The position numbers and the translations under genes were made by a program. Positions 20,390-32,245 of a stretch of 64,000 nt of DNA are shown piece by piece. The notes under the pieces are model-generated. The model saw nothing but the letters and a program-made list of their open reading frames with translations, did no database searches and had not been told where the DNA came from. Within the stretch, counting starts at the first letter, position 1. Each line of letters begins with the position of its first letter. The DNA lies in the NCBI GenBank assembly GCA_043228905.1, contig JBHGNT010000006.1, forward strand, positions 12,524,001 through 12,588,000. The letters are read 5' to 3'. Source of the DNA: Azolla caroliniana. Lineage: Eukaryota; Polypodiophyta.

Positions 20390-21640
20390 ACACCCCCTTC
20401 TTCCAGACGCTCTGCCTCATACGTTCGAAGCGTCCTATCAGTAGTAGAATTTATGTTCTCAGGGTTTCTCTTGGTTGTATCAGCCTTGGCCAAATTGGCC
20501 TCTTCTCCCATGATCTTGTCCTCTTCCTCCATCAAAGTTCTAATAGAGCATGTGTCCTTCTAGCGAATTGCTTCTTGTTCGAACATGATTCTCCTCGACC
20601 AACATGATTCTCCTCGAAGCAAATCTGCATCATTTCATCGTCGTCAATGCTAACATTGATCAACCGGAGGGCATCGCATAGCTCCTTGACCTTCAAGGTG
20701 TAGTTTTCAATTGACATGTCCCTCTGTTGTATGTCATTCAATTATTGACGGAGTTGAAGCTTTCTTGCGGTTGTGTTGGCACGAAAATCTTCTTGAGGTT
20801 CCCCCACGCCTCCTTCGGCATTTTGGCCTCTCGGATGTAGCCGAGCATGTGATCATGGATGCATGATGCAAGGTAGTACAACACACGACTCGCCGCTTGC
20901 TCCCAAGCTGGGTAGTCGGCATGTTACGGGATATTATATGGTCATGGTCGTAACATTGATACCAACTATTAGAGATATGCCCTAATGTAAGCATATGATA
21001 AGGATAAAAGAATGATAGATAGATAGATAGAAAGGAGAGAGAGAAAGAAGGGTGCCGATCCACCCGATCACCCTCGAGCGAAGGGATCGAGACGGACTCG
21101 AGCCTCGATCGGCGTCCCATTCTACCACCGTGGCGTCGAGGCTTACTTGGTGTTGGCGCGCTCGCTACAAGAGTTGACCCACCACAAGAACAGAGTCTCG
21201 ACCTAGTCAAAAGATGATGAAATGAGGGTAGCTAGGCCTCTTATTTATAGCGATACCCAAGGCCCCCATGCAAGTTCACACTTGGCCTAATAGGTTGTCT
21301 CAATCCCGAGGATTAAAAGTAATCCTCCCCTTCTTTACACTCTCGTTTAACCCTCACACTTATCCACGTGTATAGAATATTGCGATAAATTCTCACCATG
21401 GGATATTATATGGTCATGCCCATAACACGACATGTGTTGTGTTGGGTTGCGATTCTTGTGCTCCCTCGATATAACTCAAATAGCCTTGGCCGACAAGGTA
21501 TTGGTGCATCTTGTACTCCCAAGATGCAAAGTTGTTCCTGTCAAGCTTCTCGATAGGAAGAGCGCTTCCCATCTAAGTGTTCATTGTCGAACTTCTTCTT
21601 CTTCTTCTCTTTGATACGAACTTGTGTAGATTGCGACTAC
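20390..21640 (-). pseudogene. Minus-strand copia remnant: 3' tail and gag, split by an LTR insertion
   Basis: 20390-20540 (minus) is a pre-polypurine tail (TYEAERLEEGG). 20545-20740 reads NDIQQRDMSIENYTLKVKEL and NVSIDDDEMM, the gag segment homologous to 4472-4590. 20745-20920 continues toward the N-terminus (AWGNLKKIF), and the N-terminal piece (LVGQ-like, YKM) resumes at about 21440-21560. The segment 20922-21427 interrupts it. Pol is missing altogether. Frameshifts are frequent. Confidence 0.7.
20922..21427 (-). mobile_element. Truncated LTR element inserted into the copia gag remnant
   Basis: The segment starts TGTTACGGGATATTATATGG and ends with GGGATATTATATGGTCATGCCCATAACA. Read on the minus strand it has an LTR (from 21427), a primer-site-like TGGTATCAATG (about 20954-20964), and then only the first ~34 bp of a second LTR copy. 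This looks like a TRIM-sized or internally deleted element. Flanks CGGCA and CGACA match at four of five bases. A GATA/GA-rich tract lies at 21014-21048. Confidence 0.6.
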
Positions 21641-21732
21641 AACGATTAGTCGGTTCTTTCCAACCGCGGGCTTGGGCACAACATATGTAATGGCGATGGG
21701 CTTGGATCAAGCTACCACGTGCTCGGATACCA

Positions 21733-22097
21733 TGTACAGCGAATCGGATGGATTCTGTGCAACGGAAGAACTGTGTGTGCGTGGAGAGAGAGAGAGAGAG
21801 AGAGAGAACTCAAGGTTACACAGAAACAATAAAACTGTATTAAGAAGGAAACAAGAATGACCAACAACCGTTACAAAGAGAATGAGAAGGTGCTTATGTA
21901 GTCACCTTCTCTCTAAGTTCTCTCACTAGTACCACCTCTTGGGAAAGAGGTTGTGTCTTAACTACTTAAAGAATATGTGTCATAGGACATTAACTTCTAT
22001 GACACACTAGTTACTATATAAGGAGGTGAGGTGTTCACACACTTGAGTATCCTAGAGTGTGTTCTCACTCATGGGAAGTTGAGTTTGATTCTCAACA
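21733..22097 (-). repeat. 5' LTR of the minus-strand copia remnant
   Basis: 365 bp: plus strand TGTACAGCG...CTCAACA, with GGATACCA (minus TGGTATCC, primer-site-like) directly at its left edge (21725-21732). A GA microsatellite is at 21784-21808. Confidence 0.7.
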
Positions 22098-22963
22098 CTA
22101 TGATTAATATGTATTGGTGCAATGCAAAGCTAGATTATTCACATAGTGTCACCTAATTCATGCTATATTTGAATGTAAAAATCCAAATCATTCATGATAT
22201 GAGCATTTGTCAAATACTTTAAGACTAGATTTATGCAATCAAAATAATGGAGAGATAGAAGTTATAAATGTTTGTTGCAAAACTTCTCGATAACAAGGCC
22301 TCATAGCAACTAAAATGCAACTAGAGTAACTTAAATTTTTTTCTCAAGTTTTGTTAAATCCTCCAACATTGGCCATTATACTCAAATTTCAAAAGCACCA
22401 AATTTCATACATTATATTATTGGTGGGAAAACTCAAAATATTCATAAATATTTCGAATTAGAAACATAAAAACAATTCGTAGTAAAAAAGTCAGATTGCT
22501 AGAAGAGCTTCTATAACTAATGAGTCAAGAACCAAATTGTGAATAACTTGTTAGATTATTGTATGACAAGTCAATAATAGATGAAGAAAGGATTTCATCC
22601 ACATGTCTACAACTCCGACAAGTGTAGCAAAAACAAATTTCCTAACAATGTGTGGTCATCAAGCAATTCTTCTACACCCCACTTCACTCAAATTTGTTTC
22701 TACCACACCAATGACATCTACATGTACCACACATCCTTATTAAAATTTGTACTTCGTCATGGTTCATGTTGTAAATTTGTAATTGCTTATACTTGGTTTT
22801 GGGTGGAGGATTTTGTGGAGGCAAACTAGGAGGTTAAAAAAGGTGTGGATCCTCCTCAAGTTGTCTTTCTTTCGTCAGGCAAATGGAGGTACAACACACT
22901 TGTTTTTAGCAATGCCATTATAAGGAGGAACCCTCCCTCCCGAAGCACGTAAAAACTCTCAAG

Positions 22964-23006
<43 letters not shown>

Positions 23007-23329
23007 GAAAATATGTAGAGCACCACAAATATGCTCATTGTTTTCCAACTGCCTCTAGCTCAAAGAGAGAGAGAGAGAGAGAAGGATTTGCCTGCTCTTG
23101 CATAAAACTCCCATGTCCTTCAAAGCAATGAATTCCGAGTTGCTCTTCATGGAGAATCCACTACAGTTCCGTTCCACCGGAAGAAGAACCAAGGTCTTCC
23201 AAGATCCACCACAATTGTATGACAACCTAAGAACTAAGGTACGCGTATTTGATTTCCTAGAATTCACCCAGTTTCTGTCTAAATTCTACCACAGGTAAAA
23301 TCCTCATACAAACAGGTAAACCATAATAG
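22098..23329. other. AT-rich intergenic stretch upstream of PPR gene 1
   Basis: No supported gene. It has a (TA)n run at 22965-23005 and a GA run at 23057-23083. An open frame 23098-23298 lies just before PPR gene 1 in a different frame and might be leader sequence. Confidence 0.5.
22965..23005. repeat. (TA)n microsatellite
   Basis: About 20 TA units in an AT-rich intergenic stretch. Confidence 0.95.
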
Positions 23330-25321
23330 GTCAACAGAGTCTACGAAATCAAAGGAAATCGACAAGGCTTGAAATCCTTACAACATGAGGTGCTTATTGA
23401 TGAGCTTATTCCATTTCATGATCATCGCGTTGCATTTTTGAATTTGATCAAATCATGTGGCAAAGAAAAGAACTTAGCGAAGTTGAGAAAGGTGCACGCT
23501 GATAACATTGTAAACAGAAACTTGTTTTTGAAAGATGTTTACATTGCCACTGCCCTCATTACAGCATATGCTAAGTGTGGTGCAATAGAGGACGCACGAG
23601 CCGTTTTTGAGAAGCTTCCAGTTCATGATGTTGTGTCTTGGAGTGCTCTCATTGGTGGATATGCCCAAAACAAGCTCGCTCACAAAGCATTGAAATGCTT
23701 CAAACAAATGCAGGATGAGGGAGTTTCTCCGAACATGGTAACTTATATTTGCGTTTTGAAATCTTGTGGCATTGCAAGATCTCTGGAGATCGGGGAAGAG
23801 ATCGCTTGCAAGATTCAAGAACAAGGGTTATTTGTGAAAGACATCATGATGGGCAATGCATTGGTGGACATGTACACTAAATGTGGTGCACTCAAGAAAG
23901 CTCGGGAAGTGTTTGATCAGCTTCCTATGCGGAATGTTGTGTCTTGGAGTACCTTGATAGGCGGATATACACAAAATGGACTTGGACATGAAGCACTGAA
24001 ATACTTCAGGAAAATGAAAGCTGCAGGAGTACTTCCAAATTCAGTTACTTATATCTTCGCATTGAAAGCTTGTGGTATTGTTCAGTCCCTAGATATTGGG
24101 GAAGATATAGATGTAGAGGTTAGAAAGCAAGGGTTCTTGCAGAAAGATGCCATGCTTGGCACTGCATTAGTGGATATGTATTCTAAGTGTGGTGCATTTG
24201 ACAAAGCACTTAAAGTGTTTGAGCAACTTCCAGCACGGGATGTTGTGTCTTGGAATGCCTTGATCTCGGGATATGCCCAACAAGGGCATGGCAATGAAGT
24301 ATTGAAATGGTTTGAGCAAATGAAATGTGCGGGCGTGTGCCCAGATGCAGTAACTTATGTATGCATTTTGAAAGCTTGCAGTATTTTAGGGGCTCTAGAT
24401 ATCGGGGAGTATATAGACGCCGAGGTAAGGAAAAAAGGGCTCTTACATGAACATCTCGAACTCGGCAATGCATTGGTGAACATGTATTCCAAGTGCGGCG
24501 CACTCAAGAGAGCACAAGAAGTATTTGAGCAACTACCAACTTTGGATGTTGTGTCCTGGAACGCACTAATCACAGGATATGCTCAAAATGGGCACGGCAA
24601 TGAAGTGCTGAGATGCTTTAGGCAGATGCAAAATGCAGGAATGTGTCCGGCTGCAATAACTTATGTTTGTATATTGAAAGCTTGTAGCATTTTGGGATCT
24701 CTAAATATTGGGGAGGACATATATGCAGACATAAGAAAACAGGGGATATTGGAGAAAGAGGTCATAGTCGGCACTGCATTGGTGGACATGTATGCCAAGT
24801 GTGGTGCATTGTTAAAAGCAAGAGAAGTATTTGAACAACTTCCAGCGCGGAATGTTGTTGCGTGGAGTGCCATGATTTCTGGTTATGGCCATTTAGGTCA
24901 AGCTAATGTAATTTTTGGCCTGTATAGCAGAATGAGAGCTGAAGATGTCATGCCAAATTTGGTTACCTTCACTGTTTTGCTAAGTGCATGTAGTCATGCA
25001 GGTCTAATAAAGGAGGGAGAAAAGCTGTTTGATGAAATGTTTGCTGATAATGTCACTCCAACAGTAGAACACTACACATGTATGATTGATCTATTTGTCC
25101 GTGCAGGACACTTCGATAAGGTGAAAGCATATCTTGACAAGGTCCCTAATTCTAGCCAGCTTCTGCTTTTTCGATGTGTATTAGGTTCTTGCAGAGAATG
25201 GAAGAATCTTAAGCTTGGAAGATGGGCATTTGAACAATCAGTACAATTGGATGAAAATTGTGCTGCTGCATATGTCTGCATGGGAAACATATATGCATCA
25301 GCCGAAATGCAAACTAGATGA
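23330..25321 (+). CDS. PLS-class PPR protein with partial E domain (PPR gene 1)
   Basis: A single long open frame, about 650 residues, made of five successive PLS triplets, each near 101 residues, recognisable by the SW(S/N)xLIxGYxQ block (for example DVVSWSALIGGYAQN and NVVSWSTLIGGYTQN) and by ALVDMYxKCGAL. After the last triplet comes TVEHYTCMIDLFVRAGHF and an E1-like part (CAAAYVCMGNIYASAEM). PLS PPR proteins bind single-stranded organelle RNA, mostly for C-to-U (in ferns also U-to-C) editing. No DYW domain is present: the frame ends at TGA just after AEMQTR, while a neighbouring frame continues with KIEFESL, pointing to a frameshift. No ATG exists in the open 5' part (open from 23330; the longest frame was taken from a TTG at 23369), so an upstream exon, a start mutation or a non-ATG start must be assumed. 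Confidence 0.8.
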   Translation, partial: VNRVYEIKGNRQGLKSLQHEVLIDELIPFHDHRVAFLNLIKSCGKEKNLAKLRKVHADNIVNRNLFLKDVYIATALITAYAKCGAIEDARAVFEKLPVHDVVSWSALIGGYAQNKLAHKALKCFKQMQDEGVSPNMVTYICVLKSCGIARSLEIGEEIACKIQEQGLFVKDIMMGNALVDMYTKCGALKKAREVFDQLPMRNVVSWSTLIGGYTQNGLGHEALKYFRKMKAAGVLPNSVTYIFALKACGIVQSLDIGEDIDVEVRKQGFLQKDAMLGTALVDMYSKCGAFDKALKVFEQLPARDVVSWNALISGYAQQGHGNEVLKWFEQMKCAGVCPDAVTYVCILKACSILGALDIGEYIDAEVRKKGLLHEHLELGNALVNMYSKCGALKRAQEVFEQLPTLDVVSWNALITGYAQNGHGNEVLRCFRQMQNAGMCPAAITYVCILKACSILGSLNIGEDIYADIRKQGILEKEVIVGTALVDMYAKCGALLKAREVFEQLPARNVVAWSAMISGYGHLGQANVIFGLYSRMRAEDVMPNLVTFTVLLSACSHAGLIKEGEKLFDEMFADNVTPTVEHYTCMIDLFVRAGHFDKVKAYLDKVPNSSQLLLFRCVLGSCREWKNLKLGRWAFEQSVQLDENCAAAYVCMGNIYASAEMQTR

Positions 25322-27190
25322 AGATAGAATTTGAAAGTTTGGAATGAAGAACGCAAGGAAGATGTAAGGACATAGGGTGGGTTAACGCAAAAAGGAATAT
25401 GCATTTTATTGCAACTGAAGAACCATGTCAAAGTACATATATTCATGCAAATTTTAAGCTAGCAGCAGCATTTGCAAGAGATAAAATCAACAATTAGGGC
25501 CAAATGCAAGAAAGAGTTCATTGGTAATGGAAAGAAAACTCACTACTTTCCCTCGCTATCTTGTAACTTATGTTCTCTAATCAGCTCTTTTGTTGATGCT
25601 AGACTTAAGGATGCAAGGAAGAATTGATTGACAAGCTTGTGGATGCCAGGTTCAGTTAAAGAAAATCCTCTACTTTTCCCTCACAGTTGTCTTTTAACAT
25701 TTCTCTCAAATAACTTCCTATTGAGGAACGTTAGTTTGCATTATTGGAGAGCACAAGTTAGAGGATTACTATGGCAAGGTTGTGGTTAATGGATTCCTGG
25801 TTCTCACAAACAAAACCTTCTTTTTTGCCGTTACAATCATGTTAGAAATTGAGATAATGCCCCCAAAAATGAAAGTTAGGGAGTCATGGTCGGCTCTGTT
25901 TCAACAATCCTTCAACTTCAAAGCAGGTGGCATGGCTATGATTCTGGAAGGATTTTATCATGTATATATGCCAAGAGTTTGATGAAACATAATGATTTAG
26001 ACAAAAAGCCCAGGGAGGGTAAGCAGCCTTGGGACTTGCTCTGTTCATGCAGGATCAATTTAAAGCATGAAGCTAGAAGGGTTCATGGGTGCTTTCAGGT
26101 AAAAGAGATGCCTTTGGAGTTGAACATTCAATGTCTATGTCACGTGCATGGAATTCTTTTTGAGCTCACATGGATCAAAAGATATAAAGTGTTGGCAGAC
26201 AAAGTGAATATATTGATTTTGTTGAGGAAAAAGGAAACATTTGAGAGAGCATTGATGATAGTAGAGGATGATTTCCTGGAGATGGCAGAGAGCTCATATC
26301 ACCATTCTTTAGGGTTTGGTATCTTGATTGTGGCATGCTGGCCAACTACTGATTGGGTTGCTGTCTTGGTGTGTTAGAATCATCTTTATCAGTTGTATGA
26401 ATCTTCCTGTTAATGAAAACGGTTGGATTCATTTTCAGTGGCTATCAGAGTCTTGTTTTAGTGATTGTGAGAACTTTGTTCTTTTATTTCAAATACATTA
26501 GTGTTGGAGGTTTGAACGGGCACCTTTGCTAAAACGTGTGCATCATATTAATGCTGTCTTATTTTGTTTACTCAATTTGTGGTGCTTGAACATTTTGAAT
26601 AGGTTCATCTCTGAGGATTGTTAGTTGGTGTCAAGGATTGTTATGAAACTGCTTCATGTGTTGAAGGTCTTATGTTCAATTGACTTGATGCTATCATCAG
26701 GATTGATTACTGAAAAAATAGGAAAGTGATGCATTTGCTTATGCACAATACCATATTTGTTTGGAAATTCATTACCCAAATTGCCAGTTGCTCAAAACAC
26801 TTCCCATGTTCTCTATGTTGCTCAAATACTTGTCATGCTTCAGCATACATGCTGACCACTGGATTTCCATGCATGCCATCGCATTTAGTTGGCACCAATA
26901 ACAAGGATTAGAGATCAGCTCTTGGCTTTATATAGCAAGAATTTCCTTTTTGGGAAAATAAGAATACAATTTGAGTCCACTATTTACAATTTAGTCACAG
27001 GGAAACAAATATGGTTCACCGATTGTATATACATACATACAAACATTATTCAAGATCTTCAATTTTCCTTTCCACGTTTGAAATGAATCAACATGCGAAT
27101 TTGGATCAGTCTACCCACCCTTCCAAGCTGCATATTTTCAGGCTCGTTGTTTCAACATTCACAGCATGCCACAAACTGCAAAAATATTAG
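25322..27190. other. Intergenic region between convergent PPR genes 1 and 2
   Basis: It contains the 3' ends of both genes. Open frames up to 163 codons occur (25886-26374) but show no family resemblance and no coding pattern, so none is annotated. Confidence 0.5.
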
Positions 27191-30100
27191 TCATAAGGAC
27201 ATAAGCTGCACCACATCCAGTTGTAATGCCTGATCAAAAGCCAACTGTCCAAGGTTCACATTTCCCCCTTTTCTACAAGAACCCAATAGTGCAAGCCAAA
27301 CTGCAGGATAATCAGATGGCATGGCCTTAATCACTGAAATTGCCTTATCCAAGTGTCCCGCATTTCCAAAAGCCATCATCATGCATGCATAATGACCTAA
27401 ATTTGGATTAATTCTATATTTTCTAGTCATATTTCGATACAGCATTTGCATCTCATCCAACATTCCCATGTGGCTCCATGCACTCAAAACACAATGGAAG
27501 GTGATGTCATCTGGAGAGAGACCCTCACTTTCCATTCGTTCGAAACATTTCAATGCTTCTGGACCTTTACCTTGTTGGGAATACCCTGCGATTAGAGTAT
27601 TCCATGAGATGAGATTCCGTATAGGTAGCTCTTCAAACACTTCTTGTGCTTTCACAAGAGCATTGCATTTGGCATACATATCAAGCAAAGCATTTCCGAG
27701 CACAATATCCTTCTCAAGGAAGCCCACATGGAGAATCTCATCATGAATTTGTTTGCCCTTGTTTATCGCTCCTACGATGGCACATGCCTTCAATATGCAC
27801 GTGTAAGTGACTGGGTCAGGAGAAAGGCACTCACTTCGCATTTTCTCAAAACAAGCAAGTGCTTCTTGACCTTGTCCTTGTTCCACATATCCTGCAAGTA
27901 ATCCACACCAAGAAACTACATCTCTCACAGGAAGCTCTTCAAGGACTTCCTGGGCTTGTATAAGCATGCCACATTTGGCATACATATCCACCAATGCATT
28001 GCCAAGGACAGTATCCTTCTTCAACATAAATCTACTTGCAATTACCTTGTGGATTTGTTTGCCCTTATTGACAGCTTTAATTCTGGCACATGATTTCAAG
28101 ATGGAAGTGAAAGTGACTGCATCTGGAGAGATACCTTCGCTCTGCATATGTTCAAAACAGTTAAGTGCCCTGTGATCTAGCCCTTGTTGGGCATACCCTG
28201 CAATTACTGCATTCCAAGAGGCTATATCCACGACAGGAAGCATTTCAAGCACTTGTTGTGCTTTTCCAAGTGAACCGCATTTGGCGTACATATCCACCAA
28301 AGCATTCCCAAGAATAATATGATTCTCAAGGAAGCCTCTACTGACAATCTCATCATGAACTTTCTTGCCCTTGTCTAGCATCCCTGTGATGCCACAGGCC
28401 TTCAAAATACAAATGAATGTGACTGCATCTGGTGAAACCCCATCGCTTTCCATCTTCTCAAGACAGTTTAACGCTTCATGGCATTGCCCTTGGTCACTAT
28501 ATCCTGAAATCAATGCATTCCAACAGATCACATTTCGAGAAGTAAGTTCATCAAGCACTTCTTGTGCTTTTGAGAGCATATCACATTTCATATACATGTC
28601 CACTAATGCAGTTCCAATCATAATATCCTTCTCCATCAAGTGCCTCCTCACAATTTTATTATGAATGCATTTTCCCTTGTCTAAATTTCCTATGCTGCCA
28701 CAAGCTTTCAAGATACAAACAAAAGTGGCTACATCTGGAGAAAGGCCCTCACTTTCCATCATTTCAAAACAGTTAAGTGCTTCATAAGGTTGTCCTTGTT
28801 GGGTATAGCCTGCAATTAGTGCACACCAAGAAACAGTATTACGAACAGGAAGCTCTTCGAGCATGTTTTGTGCTTTTGCAAGTGCACAACATTTCACATA
28901 CATGTCCAACAAAGCAGTGCCGAGCACGGTGTCTTTCTCCAACAAGCCTCTATTCACAATCTGTCCATGAATTTGTTTGCCTTTGTCTATTGCCCTTGTG
29001 CTACCACACGCCTTCAAGATGCAAATTAAGCTGATGGTATCTGGACAAAGGCCCTCCATTTGCATCTGTTCAAAACATTTTAGTGCTTCTTGACCTTGCT
29101 GCTCCTGGATGAACCCAGAAATTAGTGCATTCCAGGAAACAACAGCTCGAATGGGAAGCTCTTCAAAAGTTTGTTGTGCCCTTAGAAGGACCCTGCATTT
29201 CACATACATATCAATCAATGCAACACCAAGCTGAATGTCAGTCTCCAATAGTTCCCAGCTCACTACCTTTTCATGAATTTGTATACCTTCATCTAGAGCC
29301 CCTAAACTGCCACACGCCTTCAAAATGCAAATGAAAGTGACCGCATTAGGAGAGAAGTTCTCACTCTCCATTTGTTCAAAACAGTTAAATGCTTCCTGAG
29401 ATTTTCCCTGATGGGTATAGCCCGCAATGAGTGTATTCCAAGAGACAGCATCTCGAACACGAAGCTCTCGGAGAACCTCCTGTGCTTTTGCAAGCATATC
29501 ACATTTCGCATACATATCCACCAAAGCATTGCCAAGTACAATATCTTTTTCGAGTAAACCTTTAGACATGATCGTCTCATGGATTTGTTTGCCCTTGTCA
29601 ACAGCTCTAATGCTGGCACAGCATTTTAAAATGCAAGTCATGGTGACTATATCCGGGGAAAGCCCTTCATGTTGCATCCATTCAAAACAATTCAATGCTT
29701 CATGACATTGGCTAGATTGAGTATACCCTGTGATTAATGAATTCCAGGAGACTGTGGTTCGAATAGGAAGTTCTTCAAGAACCTCTCGAGCCCTTCTAAA
29801 TAGACCACATTTTGAATACATATCCACCAAAGCAGTGCCAAGCACAATATCCTTCTCCAACAAGCCCCTAACCAAAATCTCATCATGAATTTCTTTTCCC
29901 TTCTCTATAGCTCTTACATTCCCACAAGCCTTCAAGATGCAAGCGAAAGTGACTGCATCTGGACTCAACCCCTCATTTCGCATTCGGTCCAGACAAGCCA
30001 ATGCTTCATAGCCTTGGCCTTGCTGAGTATACCCTGCAATAAGAGCATTCCAAGAAACTATGTCTCGAACCCGAAGCTCTTCGAGCACTTGTTTAGCTTT

Positions 30101-30310
30101 CACAAGCATACCACATTTCGTATACATAGTGATTAACATGCTGGATAGATGAGGGCTCTTGTCTAGTACACCACTTTCGGCGATTTCAGCATGTAGCTTG
30201 ATGCCTTTGCACAGGTCTCTCTTCTGCGTACATGCTTTCAGTAAGGCAACCAGAGAAGTATAGTCTTCCTGCCCTCCTCTCCTTAGCATCCTTGCCAGAG
30301 GGATGGGCAT
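27191..30310 (-). CDS. Long PLS-class PPR protein (PPR gene 2)
   Basis: An intronless frame of 1039 residues from an ATG at 30308-30310; an in-frame TGA lies 14 codons upstream and no earlier ATG follows it. The Arg-containing start MPIPLARMLRRGG could be a short organelle presequence. Nine PLS triplets follow, each with an SWxxLIxGY block and a DMYxKC block (for example TVSWNSLITGYTQ, IASWNAVIAGYAQ). The C-terminus has the E1-type SDYPAVWLALLGSCRKGGN and then stops after LQLDVVQLMSL. In the next frame the expected continuation AAYVLMTNIFA is readable, so a frameshift of one or two bases has probably removed the rest of the E domain. The family binds organelle transcripts. It is convergent with gene 1 and closely similar to gene 3 in its triplets. 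Confidence 0.85.
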   Translation of the reverse strand: MPIPLARMLRRGGQEDYTSLVALLKACTQKRDLCKGIKLHAEIAESGVLDKSPHLSSMLITMYTKCGMLVKAKQVLEELRVRDIVSWNALIAGYTQQGQGYEALACLDRMRNEGLSPDAVTFACILKACGNVRAIEKGKEIHDEILVRGLLEKDIVLGTALVDMYSKCGLFRRAREVLEELPIRTTVSWNSLITGYTQSSQCHEALNCFEWMQHEGLSPDIVTMTCILKCCASIRAVDKGKQIHETIMSKGLLEKDIVLGNALVDMYAKCDMLAKAQEVLRELRVRDAVSWNTLIAGYTHQGKSQEAFNCFEQMESENFSPNAVTFICILKACGSLGALDEGIQIHEKVVSWELLETDIQLGVALIDMYVKCRVLLRAQQTFEELPIRAVVSWNALISGFIQEQQGQEALKCFEQMQMEGLCPDTISLICILKACGSTRAIDKGKQIHGQIVNRGLLEKDTVLGTALLDMYVKCCALAKAQNMLEELPVRNTVSWCALIAGYTQQGQPYEALNCFEMMESEGLSPDVATFVCILKACGSIGNLDKGKCIHNKIVRRHLMEKDIMIGTALVDMYMKCDMLSKAQEVLDELTSRNVICWNALISGYSDQGQCHEALNCLEKMESDGVSPDAVTFICILKACGITGMLDKGKKVHDEIVSRGFLENHIILGNALVDMYAKCGSLGKAQQVLEMLPVVDIASWNAVIAGYAQQGLDHRALNCFEHMQSEGISPDAVTFTSILKSCARIKAVNKGKQIHKVIASRFMLKKDTVLGNALVDMYAKCGMLIQAQEVLEELPVRDVVSWCGLLAGYVEQGQGQEALACFEKMRSECLSPDPVTYTCILKACAIVGAINKGKQIHDEILHVGFLEKDIVLGNALLDMYAKCNALVKAQEVFEELPIRNLISWNTLIAGYSQQGKGPEALKCFERMESEGLSPDDITFHCVLSAWSHMGMLDEMQMLYRNMTRKYRINPNLGHYACMMMAFGNAGHLDKAISVIKAMPSDYPAVWLALLGSCRKGGNVNLGQLAFDQALQLDVVQLMSL

Positions 30311-30435
30311 CCACGAAGCTTCAGATCCTGTGCTTCTTGCTTTCAGTCATGTTAAGACTTTTGTCAAATACCATGCAGTAGCCTTCCTCATAAACGATGA
30401 AAGAGGACTCTGCTCCTGCTCCACCAATCCACGTG

Positions 30436-30560
30436 TCTAACTACTACCAAATATTTAAGAGGGCAAGTGAGGGAATCGCGGGCGCGGTCGGTCCAGGTCG
30501 CACCGTTGACGGTGCGTGCAATCTCCACCGTCCAATCTGGATGGATAATAGAAAAAGCGC
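30436..30560 (+). repeat. Left arm of an inverted repeat upstream of PPR gene 2
   Basis: GTGAGGGAATCGCGGGCGCG at about 30467-30486, then CACCGTTGACGGTG (a short palindrome) and ATCTCCACCGTCCAATCTGG. It matches the reverse complement of 32246-32367 over about 120 bp. Confidence 0.85.
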
Positions 30561-32245
30561 ACGCTCAAGTTTTCCCTTTATGGGAGCCCAACTTACAGGA
30601 GGGAGGAGCCTGACTCTAACCTATATATATATATATATTTGAAATTTTATTTTTGTTTTGAGCGAGGGCGGGGAAACATAGAAACCCTAACTATCGGTTT
30701 AGGGTTTAGTATGTATCTGGACAATCGAAATCCCTCTGAGAACAAAGAAAATAAGGAGACTTCGAAGAGAAGAAGAAGAATAAGGAGACTTCAACTATTC
30801 TCGAACCATCCGAACCAAAACTTCCTCTTGATTCGACCTCCATCTCCAACACTTACTGTGACAAAGAAAAGGTAACTACTTCCTCTTCCTTTCTTCTTCT
30901 TCTTCTAAGCAATTATAATGATGGGAAGATGCGATTCACTGCTAGTCACTAACTCGTTCACTAAGAGTTGAAATCATTCACTTCATTCACAGTCTATTAA
31001 TCACTTGCACTGATTTCATTCACCGTAGAGATTAATCAAACCACAGATTCAATCATTTACGAATAGTTGGCATTCTCGATCATTCACTAAGAGTTGAAAT
31101 CATTCTCGAAGTGCTAAAATCATTGAAGAAATTGAAATCATCCACTTCATTCATGTGCATTATCGATTATGTTCGAATTCATTTGAACTTCAATCATTGG
31201 CATTCATTTGAGTTCATTCACTTTATGCATTGGCACAATTACTCACATTCCCTTCACTCGTCGTAGTAATCGACCACAACCATCTATGGAGAGCACAATG
31301 CATCATGGTGTCTTTGCCATGTCGGAAGATGAATTGGAGGATACATCATGGTCATCCGGTGCATCGTTTGTATTTCAAGTCTTGGGGTTTTGTATCCATG
31401 TTTATCCTTTTGCTGGAAGTTAAAAGCTAATATAACTTTCGAGGTTCATTTCTGAAGTCAAATAATAAAGAAAAGGCCCAAATTATGAGAATTAACTTTA
31501 CTTGGAACATGAGTGAGTTGCATATTAAAGTGACAATCAAACATAGCCCAAATGGTAAGAGCTAACTTTACTTGAACAAAAGTGTTAAGGGCTCGATGCG
31601 GATTAGAAGGATCATAGGGTAAAAGATCTACAATTGCAAAAGACGAGAATTCATCATGTTGTAACTTGTAGATGCGAAACTATCATATAATAATTGTGGA
31701 AGCTAAGTGGCCATCTAGGGAGAAGTAGTGGTGCTTGCCATTCTATTTTTATTTGGCAAATGAGCTTTTGAAAGCTAGGTACAAAGGTACGGTCAACAAC
31801 ATATGGTTAAGTGTTTGATGATGACAATTTTACACCTTTTAGACTATTACAACACCGTGAACACATTTAGTAATTAAGGTGTTGAATTAAATACCACTAT
31901 TACGACCCCTTAAATGTAAAGTGACTACATACCCTAAACCAAATGTCGAAACCCTAAAAAAGAAAGAAATCAAAGAAGAAGAAAACCAAAAAGAAAACAT
32001 TCAAAGAAGAAAAGGATTTGAACCATAGACCTAACATATCTTGTTTTATATATCATTGTTTTATTCTTTATTAGTTTTAATTTTTTGAGAGTCGGGCTCC
32101 TACCCAAAGTTGGTCGGGCTCCTCGTGGTAGAGGTTGTCAGACAACGGGTCTCCTTGTGACAAAGTCAGGCTCCTGGTAACTGAGACTGTCAGAGAGTCG
32201 GGCTCTTTGTGACAGAGTCGGGCTCCTGGTGACAGTCGTTGTTAG
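30561..32245. other. Spacer between the inverted-repeat arms
   Basis: There is a (TA)n run near 30622-30639 and many CATTCACT/ATTCATT-like words at 30940-31230. GTCGGGCTCCT-type short repeats occur at 32089-32230 and a related GGAGCCTGACTC at 30605-30616. No gene is supported. Confidence 0.5.

Noticed and set aside
23295-23329. A 35-nt intron (GT...TAG) joining the frame at 23098 to PPR gene 1
   Set aside because: Far shorter than plant introns normally are. The start problem was left open.
25886-26374. 163-codon plus-strand frame
   Set aside because: No recognisable domain, mixed composition, located in the 3' region between two PPR genes.
31208-31423. 71-codon plus-strand frame with an acidic stretch
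   Set aside because: Too short, no family resemblance, inside the spacer of the inverted repeat.
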